Assembly (NCBI RefSeq): GCF_019212185.1
Contig: NZ_CP078138.1
Span: 124,001 to 188,000 of the forward strand
Direction: 5' to 3'
Source: Pseudomonas fluorescens
Lineage (GTDB): Bacteria > Pseudomonadota > Gammaproteobacteria > Pseudomonadales > Pseudomonadaceae
DNA length: 64,000 nt
Numbering within the stretch: the first letter of the stretch is position 1; each line of letters starts with the position of its first letter. Shown here in pieces: positions 1-12,493 of the stretch. The notes under the pieces were generated by a model that saw only the letters and a program-made list of their open reading frames with translations, searched no databases and was not told the DNA's origin. The position numbers and the translations under genes are program-made.

Positions 1-855
1 CGTGACCAACTGCTGCACCGCCTTGCCCTCGAGCAAGCGATTGAGTTGGGCCTCAGGTAGCGCATTGAGTTCCTGCACCAACTGCTTGAGCGAGCTATAA
101 CCCACCGGCGACCCCAGCGAACTCTGGCTGGCATACAACTCGACAGCCGTGTTCCAGTCACCGGCTTGACGCACCACTCGCGCCTCTTCACCCAGGCTGG
201 CAATGCCCAGGTCCAATGGGTCGCTGAAGCCGTCGATGCTCAGTTGCCGGGCCTGGGAAAAGGCCTCGCGCGCCTGTTGCAAAAGGTCGTGGCGCTCGGC
301 GTCATCCAGCTCGCTGGCCTGCTGACTGACAGCGACCAACGCCCGGCCCAGCGAATACGCCGCCCAGGTGCTGCGCAACCCACGCTGATCGGCCGGCAAC
401 GCCAGCACTTGGCGGAAATACTCCGCCGCCAGCGCCGCGTCGCCGGCATTGAAAGCGACCGCGCCGGCCGTGTACAGGCTCAGTTCGGCGGCCAGGCCCG
501 CGCTCTCCGCTTGCACTCGCTGAGCAGTGCTCAAGGTTCGCAACTGCGCCACCAGCGTGCGCTGAGCGTCGTTCAAGCCCACTTGCTCCGCCGCAGTCCG
601 CGCCTTCAGGTAGGGATCTTCGTCACTGCCATAGTCATAACGGGGAACCGTGGCCGTCGCCGGCTTGAGCCCGGTAATCGCCTTGCCCAGTCGATTGACC
701 TCGAACTGGAAACTGCCTTCCGGCAACTCGCCGAGGGTCTGTGCCCGATCGCCCAGCAGGCGCAGTGGGAAATCCGGTCCGCAGGCCAGCGCCGTGCCCA
801 GCGGCACACTCAGGCTAATGGCCAACAACAGCCGCGACCCGTTACGGGAAAACAT
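1..855 (-). CDS. Exported TPR-like protein of unknown function, C-terminus cut by window edge
   Basis: The frame is open from the ATG at 855 to the left edge, giving 285 residues with no stop in the window. Residues 1-25 form a signal peptide (charged start, LLLALSLSVPLG core, cleavage near ALA-CG). The rest is alanine-rich and helical, and a stretch near residues 150-170 (AGAVAFNAGDAALAAEYFRQ) looks like a tetratricopeptide unit. A GGAGG motif sits five bases before the start, inside the end of the upstream DUF3142 gene, and the two frames overlap by 14 bases, so they are probably translationally coupled. I do not recognise the function; an envelope protein acting with its neighbour is inference. 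Confidence 0.75.
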   Translation of the reverse strand, partial: MFSRNGSRLLLAISLSVPLGTALACGPDFPLRLLGDRAQTLGELPEGSFQFEVNRLGKAITGLKPATATVPRYDYGSDEDPYLKARTAAEQVGLNDAQRTLVAQLRTLSTAQRVQAESAGLAAELSLYTAGAVAFNAGDAALAAEYFRQVLALPADQRGLRSTWAAYSLGRALVAVSQQASELDDAERHDLLQQAREAFSQARQLSIDGFSDPLDLGIASLGEEARVVRQAGDWNTAVELYASQSSLGSPVGYSSLKQLVQELNALPEAQLNRLLEGKAVQQLVT

Positions 856-2041
856 GTGAACCTCCTTGATCGATGGTTGTGCAGCGTGCCCAGCCCAACG
901 TGCGCTGGGCACCGGCAGGCAGGCGGCCGTCCTTGAGACGGCTGAATTCGAGTTGCCCTGGTGTCTGTTGCAACGCGTAGCCGTTGAGCCCGTCTGCCGC
1001 CTCACACTGGGTCGCCGCCAGCGTCAGCCGTGCCGGCAAGGCGCTGTCGAGGTTGCCATCATTGCGCAGGACGATGTCGTAGAGACCGTCGTTACCGGAA
1101 AGGTTCAGTGCCAAACCGCTGCGCAGCGGATTGCCCTGGGCCACAGCGCGCAAAGTGGTCAGGCTCCAGGCGCGTCGATCACCCGCAAGCGGCAGGCGAA
1201 ACCAGATCAGGCCGGCGAGATGGGCTGGCGGTGCATGACGCAATTGAGCGGCCAAGGTCGACAGTTGTTGCGGGTCAGCCATCAGTTCACGGCGCTGCCC
1301 ACCCTGCTCGATGGGTACCTCGCTTTCCACCAGCGGCGCCCCGCCATCGCCCGGCAGCACGGCGATACCGTAGGCCGGTAATGCCAGGTAGAACGGTTTG
1401 TCAGTCGCCCGGCTCCAGCGCTCCGCCCACTGCTTGGCCTGCACCGGATCGAACAAACCCCGTTTGGGATCGCTGACGGCGTGTACTTGCAACACGCTGC
1501 TGTCGACTTGCGCCAGAAGACCGGGCAGCTGCGGGCTGTCGAGCCAGGCCGGCAATGCGGTGATGCTCAATTTCAAGGAAACCGGCAGCGCATTACGCAA
1601 CGTCTGGAGAAACTGCCGATAGGCCGGCAGCCGCGCGGTCCCGGCGTCGTGGTCGATTTCCACACCCGCCAGCGTCAGGCTCTGGGCCTGCCAATCGGCG
1701 GCTACCTGAAGGATTTGTTTGATGGTTTCGCTAGCGTCCAGCTGCTTGAGCTGCCCATCTAGCCGCACCACCGCAATCAATGGGCGCGCGTCGATTTTCA
1801 ACAGGGCGCTATCGATCTGCGCCCGGCGCCAGCCAGCGTGTGGATGATTTTGCAGCGCCAACACTCGCAGGGTTGAAAACCCGTCACGCGATTGCGCCAG
1901 GGCCTCGGCATGGGCCGGGGTCCATTGCCGTTGCCAGATGTAGAGTTGTTGATCGAGGGACGGCGTACTTGATTGCCCGCAACCGCCTAGGAGCGCGAGG
2001 CTGCACAGCAGTGCACAACGCAGGAAATGAATCGTCGACAT
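842..2041 (-). CDS. DUF3142 family lipoprotein
   Basis: This 399-residue protein starts with a lipoprotein signal: a hydrophobic core then L-L-G-G-C with the lipidated cysteine at residue 21. The body resembles DUF3142 proteins, which have a TIM-barrel look like glycoside-hydrolase relatives; I see a run LTLAGVEIDHDAGTARLPAY typical of a barrel strand plus acidic residues. No catalytic activity is established for the family. It is the first gene of a two-gene unit with the TPR-like gene that overlaps its 3' end. A pair of inverted REP sequences lies just upstream. Family assignment is from memory of the family pattern, not from a search. Confidence 0.7.
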   Translation of the reverse strand: MSTIHFLRCALLCSLALLGGCGQSSTPSLDQQLYIWQRQWTPAHAEALAQSRDGFSTLRVLALQNHPHAGWRRAQIDSALLKIDARPLIAVVRLDGQLKQLDASETIKQILQVAADWQAQSLTLAGVEIDHDAGTARLPAYRQFLQTLRNALPVSLKLSITALPAWLDSPQLPGLLAQVDSSVLQVHAVSDPKRGLFDPVQAKQWAERWSRATDKPFYLALPAYGIAVLPGDGGAPLVESEVPIEQGGQRRELMADPQQLSTLAAQLRHAPPAHLAGLIWFRLPLAGDRRAWSLTTLRAVAQGNPLRSGLALNLSGNDGLYDIVLRNDGNLDSALPARLTLAATQCEAADGLNGYALQQTPGQLEFSRLKDGRLPAGAQRTLGWARCTTIDQGGSHVFP

Positions 2042-2073
2042 AACTGGCCTGTGGCTGCTACGGCACTGCCTTT

Positions 2074-2171
2074 GTAGGAGCGAGCCTGCTCGCGAAGGTC
2101 TTCAACGATGACGTTGTTAACCTGACACCCTGCGGCGAACTCAGGTTCTTCGCGAGCAGGCTCGCTCCTAC
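2074..2171. repeat. Inverted REP pair (Pseudomonas BIME-like)
   Basis: Two 24-base copies in inverted orientation, at 2074-2097 and 2148-2171, are exact reverse complements of each other (GTAGGAGCGAGCCTGCTCGC core). The 50 bases between them are unique. This is the abundant REP type of P. fluorescens genomes and fills the gap between the methyltransferase gene and the DUF3142 gene. Confidence 0.9.
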
Positions 2172-2202
2172 AAGGGGCAGTGCTCGTGCAAATCACGCCA
2201 GC

Positions 2203-3051
2203 CTACGCAGCCTCCGGCTTGCGGGCAATGATCACCTGACTTTTCGCCACCACCCCATCCAGCGCCTGTTTGATCTGCGCCCCGCGCGGTGATTCCAGCA
2301 CTGCATTCCAGGTCTCGGCCCAGTGATTGAGTAACGGGTGATCGGGATTGCTGAACTCGACCTTGGCTTCCCAGAACAACAGCATCCACAGCGACCAGTA
2401 AAAGCCGTATTGGCTATGACTGATCACTTCCAACCCGGCATCGCCGACCATCTGCTTGAACTGCGCCTCGCTGATGATGCGAATGTGGTTGGGCTTCTGG
2501 AAATACTCGTCGGCCGCGATGCCCTTTTGCAGGTCTTCGGAACTCGGGTGCGGCACGCTCAGCAGATACAACGCACCGGGTTTGCCGACGCGCACCAGTT
2601 CGCAGAGGAACTGCGCCGGGTCGTCGACGTGTTCGATAACTTCGGTGGACACCACGCGGGTCGCCGTTGCGTCGGCAATCGGTAGCGGCGCGCAATCGGT
2701 GACATGGCATTCGACGCTTTGCGCAATGGTATCGCCCAGGCGCTGGCGAGTGGCTTCGACCTTGGCCGCGTCGATATCAGCAATGATGATGTGCGCGCCA
2801 CGGGTGGCACAAAAATGCACATTTCCACCGTCGCCGCAGCCGACATCCAGCAGCGTGTCGTCAGCGGTCACCGGGAAACCGGTAAACAGTTCGCCGGTCT
2901 TCTGGTTGAACCAGCCACTGAGCACCGCATCGCGCAAGCCCAGCATGTAAGGATCGACTTTATTCATGGGTGCGGTGACCGGCGCAGCCTCAGGTTGCAC
3001 AGGTGCAGGGGCAGCAGCGCCCGCGGTCAGCTTCTTCAGCAGGCTCAGCAT
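2203..3051 (-). CDS. SAM-dependent methyltransferase, likely D-rhamnan modification
   Basis: A 282-residue class I methyltransferase. The SAM-binding motif I is LLDVGCGDGG (near residue 68) and a later V-S-T-E-V-I-E-H-V-D-D segment is the usual post-II motif of sugar or small-molecule methyltransferases. It is paralogous to the gene at 4196-5062: both share D(A/A)VL-(S/D)GWF near the start, ADDTLLDVGCG in the middle and KSQVIIARKP at the C-terminus. It is the last gene of the five-gene leftward operon and overlaps the acyltransferase gene by seven bases. By gene order it matches P. aeruginosa PA5459, one of five genes reported to be important for common polysaccharide antigen. The sugar position it methylates is not visible. 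Confidence 0.82.
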   Translation of the reverse strand: MLSLLKKLTAGAAAPAPVQPEAAPVTAPMNKVDPYMLGLRDAVLSGWFNQKTGELFTGFPVTADDTLLDVGCGDGGNVHFCATRGAHIIIADIDAAKVEATRQRLGDTIAQSVECHVTDCAPLPIADATATRVVSTEVIEHVDDPAQFLCELVRVGKPGALYLLSVPHPSSEDLQKGIAADEYFQKPNHIRIISEAQFKQMVGDAGLEVISHSQYGFYWSLWMLLFWEAKVEFSNPDHPLLNHWAETWNAVLESPRGAQIKQALDGVVAKSQVIIARKPEAA

Positions 3052-4199
3052 GAGGTAACTCCAGGTGATGGCAGGGGGTTGCGGGACGCACTCAAGCGTT
3101 TCACCAGCGCCGCGCCGCGATTACGCATGGGCATTTCGATCAAGCGATAGTTCAGCTCGCTCAACAGCACGATCAGCCCGAATGCCAGCACCAGCGTGAC
3201 GACGGGATGCCCGGCCGGGCTCGGCAGCGAGGCCGCCTGAAGACGAAAGGTCAGCTCCCGCACCAGCGAGTAGGCCGGGATGTGAATCAGGTAAATGCCG
3301 TAGGAGCGGCTGCCGATCCAGGTCATCAGGGTCTTGAACAAGCCCGTCGGCATCAGGTAATCGCGGTTGTAGGACGCCAGCCAGACCAGCACCGCACTGA
3401 GCACGGCAATGGCACCGATGCGGTAATTCGTGAAGGTAAAACGATCGGTCGCCAGGAAGCTCATAAGCAACGCGATCGCCAGCAACAGCGATACCCCCGC
3501 CCAAGACCGACGCAGAAAAGTCGGCTCCCAACGCCAGTAACCCGACTGCGCACTCCACATCGCAAGCAATACGCCGAGCGCCAGGGCGTCGGTGCGGATC
3601 ACCATCAGGATCGGTGTGCGCAGGGTCAACAGTTGCACCGCCACCAGCGCTAGCAACGCCCACACCAGGTACTTGCGGCACAGCAGGATCAGCAGCGGGA
3701 ATAACAGATAGAACTGCTCCTCCAGCGACAGGCTCCAGTACACAAAACTGATGCCATATTCGTAGTGGAAGAAACTGTCGGCGAAACGAAAGTTGGCGTA
3801 TTGCAACACCCCGGCCAGCGTCGCCTGCAGGTTGGCGCTCACGCTGCCAAAGGCGCCGGAGCGGTTGAGAAACAGGCAGGCCAGCAGCATCAGCGCCAAC
3901 CACAGCCAGGCCGATGGCAACAGGCGAAAGGCGCGGCGCAGCCAGAAATTGCGTGTCTGCTGCCAGTACTCCTGACGCGTGGTGCAGCCTTGCAAGGCGG
4001 GAATCAGGCTGCGGGCAATGACAAAACCGGAGATCGCGAAGAACAGATCGACGCCCCACCAGGGTTGCCCAAGCGCATGGATCGCATCCAACAGTGGCAA
4101 CGGCGTGGCAAACAAGCTGCCTTGCAAATGATGAAACAGCACCCCGAGCACGGCGATACCGCGCAACAGTTCGATGTCCATGATCCGCGTGTTGCTCAT
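3045..4199 (-). CDS. Membrane acyltransferase, acyltransferase-3 family
   Basis: A 384-residue integral membrane protein of the OafA/YrhL type with about ten hydrophobic segments. The N-terminal R-G-I-A-V-L-G-V-L-F-H-H motif supplies the family's catalytic histidine and the W-W-G-V-D-L-F-F-A-I-S-G-F motif follows. Such enzymes move acetyl groups from the cytoplasm onto periplasm-facing sugars. Its stop overlaps the next ATG, and its own ATG overlaps the TGA of the upstream methyltransferase (ATGA), so translation is coupled through the operon. Position matches P. aeruginosa PA5458. O-acetylation of the D-rhamnan or its terminal residues is the likely role (inference). Confidence 0.85.
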   Translation of the reverse strand: MSNTRIMDIELLRGIAVLGVLFHHLQGSLFATPLPLLDAIHALGQPWWGVDLFFAISGFVIARSLIPALQGCTTRQEYWQQTRNFWLRRAFRLLPSAWLWLALMLLACLFLNRSGAFGSVSANLQATLAGVLQYANFRFADSFFHYEYGISFVYWSLSLEEQFYLLFPLLILLCRKYLVWALLALVAVQLLTLRTPILMVIRTDALALGVLLAMWSAQSGYWRWEPTFLRRSWAGVSLLLAIALLMSFLATDRFTFTNYRIGAIAVLSAVLVWLASYNRDYLMPTGLFKTLMTWIGSRSYGIYLIHIPAYSLVRELTFRLQAASLPSPAGHPVVTLVLAFGLIVLLSELNYRLIEMPMRNRGAALVKRLSASRNPLPSPGVTSC

Positions 4200-5062
4200 G
4201 CCTGGTCCTCGGCTTTCGGTTTGCGGGCAATGATCACCTGGCTCTTGGGCATGAACTGATCCAGCACCCGCTTGATCGCCAGCCCGTCGGGTTGCATCAG
4301 CAGGTCACGCCAGGTACGCGCCCAGCCTTCCATCAGCGGCGGGTACGGTGCCTGGATCCGGTCACGCACCGCCCCGCCCATGTCCTTGCCAGCCGCGCGT
4401 TCGCTGGCCCAGAAGAAGATCATGCCCATAACCCAGAAAAAGCCGGTGGCCTGGCGGTGCTCGATGATCAGCCCGGCGTCTTCGACCAATGCGCCGAAAC
4501 GTTCGTGGGAGAAAATCTGCACATGGTTCGGTGCCTGGAAATAACCGGCCGGGGCTATCCCCTGCTGCAGGTGTTCACCCACCGGTGCCGGCACGCTGAG
4601 CAAATACTGGGCGCCCGGGCGCCCCATGCGCACCAGCTCGGCCATGAACCGCTCGGGTTCGTCGACGTGCTCCAGCACCTCCATGCACACCACTTTGCTC
4701 GCGCAGCCATCCGCCAGGGGTAACGGCAGGCTATTGCTGACCAGGCCCAAGGACGGAGCCTGACTCTGTGCCTCGACCAATCGAGCGAGGTCGCGGACCT
4801 TATCCTGTTCGCTGTCGGTAAAAATCACCGACGCGCCCTGGCGCACGGCAAACAAGGTCGCCGCCCCTTCGCCGCAGCCGACATCCAGCAGCGTATCGTC
4901 GGCGCTGATGGCAAAGCCCTTGAGCAACTCGCCGCTGGCACCGAGAAACCAGCCATCGAGCACCGCATCGGTGAAGCCGCAATCACGCGGCGACACCGCA
5001 GTTTCAGGTTCCACCACCGGTGCAGGCGCAGGGCGCAGCCAATCGAGCAGACGCCCGATCAC
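4196..5062 (-). CDS. SAM-dependent methyltransferase, likely D-rhamnan modification
   Basis: The open frame extends to 5242, but the GTG at 5062 is the better start: it overlaps the TGA of the upstream glycosyltransferase (GTGA), and the conserved part begins soon after. This gives 288 residues. Motif I is LLDVGCGEGA, followed by V-V-C-M-E-V-L-E-H-V-D-E-P. It is a paralogue of the methyltransferase at 2203-3051 and ends in the same KSQVIIARKP signature. A proline-rich linker (RPAPAPVVEPE) follows the N-terminal helix. Order matches P. aeruginosa PA5457. Confidence 0.82.
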   Translation of the reverse strand: MIGRLLDWLRPAPAPVVEPETAVSPRDCGFTDAVLDGWFLGASGELLKGFAISADDTLLDVGCGEGAATLFAVRQGASVIFTDSEQDKVRDLARLVEAQSQAPSLGLVSNSLPLPLADGCASKVVCMEVLEHVDEPERFMAELVRMGRPGAQYLLSVPAPVGEHLQQGIAPAGYFQAPNHVQIFSHERFGALVEDAGLIIEHRQATGFFWVMGMIFFWASERAAGKDMGGAVRDRIQAPYPPLMEGWARTWRDLLMQPDGLAIKRVLDQFMPKSQVIIARKPKAEDQA

Positions 5063-6335
5063 GCCGGTTTCGCCTGTGCCGCCACGTCCGCAAGGAACAT
5101 GCGCAGTCGCTGCTCGGCGACCGCCTGGCTGCAGAACCCTTGCAGCCGGTTGACGGCATGGGCGGCCATGCGCGCATAACGCACCTGATCGTGTTTGGCT
5201 ACGGCGTAGCTGGCTTGATACGCCGAGCACAACGAGTCCCAATTGGTCACATAACGCAGCGTGCGGTAAGCCGCGCGCGGGTCGTGGGGCCAGGCGGTGA
5301 GTTCGTCAGTGGAGTCGACGATGAAGGCGTTATCGGCGTCGATATAGTCCGCCATCGCCGTGTTGAACGGTGCAACAGCCGGCTTGCCGCAGGACATGAA
5401 CTCCATCAGCGGCAGGCACTGGCCCTCGCCGAACGAACTGTTGACCACAAAACTGGTGGCCTCCACCAGGCGCTCATAATCCGCGTCGGCCAGGAAGCCG
5501 TGGATCAGTACCACACGGCAGCGGAACGACTGATTCTTGTACAGGTGGTGGAGCATGTCGTTCAACGCATCAGAGATGTCATGGTGGGTCAGTTTCAACA
5601 CCAGCGTGGCATCTGCCGTATCGCGGAAGGTCGTGCAGAACGCACTGAGCATGTCCTGCCAATTCTTGCGGCCATCGTAGGGATTGAACACCGAGGTGTA
5701 GATCACTCCGTCCAGTTCGACCTGGCAATCCCCCACCGGCCTGTCGAAAGACACCGGCTCGCCCTCGCGCAACGCAGGCGGACCATAGGGGCGCAAGTCG
5801 AGGGTACGACTGTCGAGCAACAGGCCACGCAGGTTGAGCGTCACCCGTTGCGCCAGCGCAGATTGCCCCAGAGCCTGGCCGCGATGGGCAAAGCGATCCC
5901 AGACCGGCGCCGGAATGGCACTGACGGGATAGGCCGGGCCCATGGCATCACGCACGGCCTGTACGGTGAAGCTGGAATGGGTGATAGCGGCACCGGCGGC
6001 CTCCAGCACCACGCGCCAGTCGTGGCGGGGTTCGCCGTGCCAGGTATCGGTGGGAATGGTGCTGAACTCCCAGGCGAAAACCGGAATGGTAGGACAGGCG
6101 TAGTGGATCGGCGTGCGATGAGGCGGCGAGAACGACAGGAACACACAGTCTTCGCCGCGGCTGCGGCAATCGAAATACAGGCGATCGACCAGTTCGTCCG
6201 GGTCGCTCACCTCGATCACCTGGCCGATGCGCTCCAGCACCGGGCGGAACTCTTTGAGCACAAAGTAATAGCTGTACTCGGGCCGACCGAGGTTCTGCTC
6301 GATGTTACTTTTGTTGGTTTCCGAATGAATGATGA

Positions 6336-6342
<7 letters not shown>
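5059..6342 (-). CDS. Glycosyltransferase, GT-B fold, common polysaccharide antigen locus
   Basis: A 427-residue protein with the two-domain GT-B layout. The N-terminal half opens with LGRPEYSYYFVLKEFRPVLE and the C-terminal half carries V-F-N-P-Y-D-G-R-K-N-W and the nucleotide-sugar-binding region S-S-F-G-E-G-Q-C-L-P-L-M-E-F-M. The acidic pair E(x7)E in this last motif is typical of retaining GT4 enzymes. It is paralogous to the next gene upstream (6336-7940), which it overlaps by seven bases. By order it corresponds to P. aeruginosa PA5456. Acceptor and donor are unknown; GDP-D-rhamnose is a reasonable guess from context. Confidence 0.85.
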
Positions 6343-7940
<1,598 letters not shown>

Positions 7941-8366
7941 GGCATCCCACGATGAGGGCGCCCCTTGGGCAACCTCACTCTGATGACGGCACAGCCACGG
8001 CTCGACCCGCACTTGCGGAGTTCGTCAGCGTCTGCATGCCCGTCTACGTTCTTGTTTTTTTGGTCAGTTCCAAGTGTCGAAAGACCCCTGAGCTGATCGC
8101 TGGGCAATGGTGCTGAGAGGCATTCTAAACACATCCGTTGGGGGTTCGTGAACACCGCAGGCGAATTAATACGATCGTCCCAATGAGAACTCATCAGTCA
8201 CGATGAGACCTGTTGAAATTACCGCGCAATTGGCACAGATTGACGGGCAAACAACTACAACAACAACTTTGCTTACCAGAAATTCCTAATGGATTTGTAG
8301 GGCTATTCGGAATAGCAACCAGGAATTCTGGTGATGACAGAGTTGACCGACCAAGGGGACCGCTGC
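7941..8366. promoter_or_regulatory. Divergent control region between the two polysaccharide operons
   Basis: This 426-base gap must hold the promoters of both the leftward modification operon and the rightward rmd operon. I see no convincing gene in it. The half next to rmd is AT-richer. A nested palindrome lies in the presumed rmd leader: outer arms 8276-8287 (CCAGAAATTCCT) and 8321-8331 (AGGAATTCTGG), inner arms GCTATTC (8302-8308) and GAATAGC (8310-8316). A possible -35 (TTGACG) starts near 8240, but I cannot choose a -10 with confidence. Confidence 0.6.
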
Positions 8367-10249
<1,883 letters not shown>

Positions 10250-10252
10250 GCC

Positions 10253-11695
10253 ATGCTGATACCTGTGATTCTTTCTGGCGGTGCCGGTACACGGCTCTGG
10301 CCGGTTTCGCGTGAAGGCCATCCCAAGCCGTTCATGATGCTGCCCGATGGCGAGACGCTGCTGGGCAAGACCTACCGGCGGGCCGCTTCGCTGCTGGGCA
10401 GTCACGGCGACATCGTTACCGTGACCAATCGCGACTACTACTTCCAGAGCAAGGATCACTACCAGCAGGCTCACCTGGGTCATCATCGCGGGCACTTCAT
10501 CCTCGAGCCGACCGGCCGCAACACCGCGCCAGCAATTGCTGCCGCAGCGCTCTCGCTGCAAGCGCTGCACGGCGACGACGCGATCATGGTGGTGATGCCG
10601 GCCGATCACCTGATCCGCAACGAAGAGGCGTTCCGTGCAGCGGTGAAACACGCGGTGAAGCTAGCCGAGTCCGGACACCTGGTGACTTTCGGCATCATTC
10701 CCACCGCGCCGGAGACTGGCTTCGGCTACATCGAGCGTGGTGAGCAACTGGATGAGCAAGGCGCATCCCGGGTCGCACGCTTTGTCGAAAAGCCCGATCT
10801 GCAAACCGCGACCCACTACGTCGAAAGCCAGGCGTTCCTGTGGAATTCGGGAATGTTCTGCTTCGCCATCAGCACCTTACTGGCAGAACTGAAAATCCAT
10901 GCCCCGGAGCTGCTGGAGCAGGCGGACTGTTGCCTGGGGGCCAGCGCCGTGGTGGAAACCGGTGGCTGCCTGCAACAGGAACTGTCAACCGCGCACTTCG
11001 CGCAAATGACCGACATTTCCATCGACTACGCCTTGATGGAGCGCTCGGAAAAAGTCGTGGTGATTCCGGCCGGATTCGACTGGAGCGACATCGGTTCCTG
11101 GGGTGCAGTCAGCGCCCTGCTGCCAGCCGACGCACAGAACAACCGCGCCAGCGGCGAAGCGCTGTTTATCGACAGTCGCGACAACTACGTGCAAAGCGAC
11201 GGGCGCATGGTCGCGACCGTGGGTGTGGATAACCTGATCGTCATCGACACCGCCGACGCCGTGCTGATCGCCCATGCCGACCGCGCGCAAGACGTGCGCA
11301 AGGTGGTCAAGCAGCTCAAGGACAACGACCACGAGAGCTATCGGCTGCACCGGACCGTCTGCCGTCCGTGGGGCACCTACACCGTGCTCGAGGAAGGGCC
11401 GCGCTTCAAGATCAAGCGCATCGTGGTCAAGCCCGGCGCCAAGCTGTCCCTGCAAATGCACCATCATCGCAACGAACACTGGGTGGTGGTCGAGGGCATG
11501 GCCAAGGTCACCAACAATGGTTCGGGCACACATCTGGTCGCCAAGAACGAGTCGACGTTCATCGCGGCCGGGCACAAGCATCGCCTGGAAAACCCAGGAG
11601 TGATCGACCTGGTCATCATTGAAGTGCAAAGCGGTGAGTATCTGGGAGAGGACGATATTGTCCGCTTCGAAGATCAGTACGGAAGGACGGTCTGA
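10253..11695 (+). CDS. wbpW: Mannose-1-phosphate guanylyltransferase / mannose-6-phosphate isomerase
   Basis: A 480-residue bifunctional type II enzyme that supplies GDP-mannose to Gmd. The N-terminal nucleotidyltransferase domain has the pyrophosphorylase signature G-G-A-G-T-R-L-W-P-V-S-R and the F-V-E-K-P active-site motif. The C-terminal cupin isomerase domain has Q-M-H-H-H-R-N-E-H-W, the metal-binding histidines. It starts four bases after the gmd stop and ends immediately before the wzm ATG (TGA-ATG). It is a ManC/AlgA homologue; position fits P. aeruginosa wbpW. Confidence 0.93.
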   Translation: MLIPVILSGGAGTRLWPVSREGHPKPFMMLPDGETLLGKTYRRAASLLGSHGDIVTVTNRDYYFQSKDHYQQAHLGHHRGHFILEPTGRNTAPAIAAAALSLQALHGDDAIMVVMPADHLIRNEEAFRAAVKHAVKLAESGHLVTFGIIPTAPETGFGYIERGEQLDEQGASRVARFVEKPDLQTATHYVESQAFLWNSGMFCFAISTLLAELKIHAPELLEQADCCLGASAVVETGGCLQQELSTAHFAQMTDISIDYALMERSEKVVVIPAGFDWSDIGSWGAVSALLPADAQNNRASGEALFIDSRDNYVQSDGRMVATVGVDNLIVIDTADAVLIAHADRAQDVRKVVKQLKDNDHESYRLHRTVCRPWGTYTVLEEGPRFKIKRIVVKPGAKLSLQMHHHRNEHWVVVEGMAKVTNNGSGTHLVAKNESTFIAAGHKHRLENPGVIDLVIIEVQSGEYLGEDDIVRFEDQYGRTV

Positions 11696-12493
11696 ATGCT
11701 GCTTAACCTGTACCGCTCGATGCGCAGTTATCGTGGCTTCATCCTCGGTAGCGTCAAGCGGGAGTTTCAATCGCGGTATCGCAATTCGTTGTTCGGCGCG
11801 CTCTGGACCGTGCTCAACCCGCTGTCGATGATCGTCGTCTATACGGTGATCTTCTCGCAGATCATGCGGGCCCGCCTGCCGGGCGTGGATGACGGATTGG
11901 CCTATAGCGTGTACCTGTGCGCAGGCCTGCTGACCTGGGGCCTGTTCTCGGAGATCACCCTGCGCAGCCAGAGCATGTTCCTGGAAAACGCCAACCTGCT
12001 GAAGAAAATCAGCTTCCCGCGAATCTGCCTGCCGGTGATCGTGCTACTCAACGCCGGGATCAACTTTGCGATCATCCTCGCCCTGTTCATCGGCTTCCTG
12101 CTGATCAGTGGCCGCCTGCCCGGCATGGCGTTGCTGGCGCTGGTGCCGCTGCTGGCGTTGCAGGTGATGTTCTCGGCGGGGCTGGGGATGATTTTGGGTG
12201 TGCTCAACGTGTTTTTCCGCGACGTCGGGCAATTCTTCGGGATCCTCCTGCAGTTCTGGTTTTGGCTGACGCCCATCGTTTACCCGATGTCGATCCTGCC
12301 GGAAGACATCCAGCGCGTGCTTGCACTCAATCCGCTGACCGCCTTGATGCACAGCTACCAGAACGTATTCCTCTATAACCAATGGCCGGACTGGAGTTCG
12401 CTGACGCCACTGCTGGTGGTCGGCCTGTTGCTCTGTTTGATGGGGCTGCGGCTTTTCCGCCAGCGCGTTGGTGAAATGGTGGATGAACTCTAA
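11696..12493 (+). CDS. wzm: O-polysaccharide ABC transporter permease
   Basis: A 265-residue inner-membrane protein of the ABC-2 permease type with about six hydrophobic helices. The N-terminal region V-K-R-E-F-Q-S-R-Y-R-N-S-L-F-G-A-L-W is the family's cytoplasmic interface segment, and L-Q-F-W-F-W-L-T-P-I-V-Y-P is a common Wzm/TagG motif. With Wzt it exports the lipid-linked D-rhamnan to the periplasm. Its TAA shares a base with the wzt ATG (TAATG). Confidence 0.94.
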   Translation: MLLNLYRSMRSYRGFILGSVKREFQSRYRNSLFGALWTVLNPLSMIVVYTVIFSQIMRARLPGVDDGLAYSVYLCAGLLTWGLFSEITLRSQSMFLENANLLKKISFPRICLPVIVLLNAGINFAIILALFIGFLLISGRLPGMALLALVPLLALQVMFSAGLGMILGVLNVFFRDVGQFFGILLQFWFWLTPIVYPMSILPEDIQRVLALNPLTALMHSYQNVFLYNQWPDWSSLTPLLVVGLLLCLMGLRLFRQRVGEMVDEL

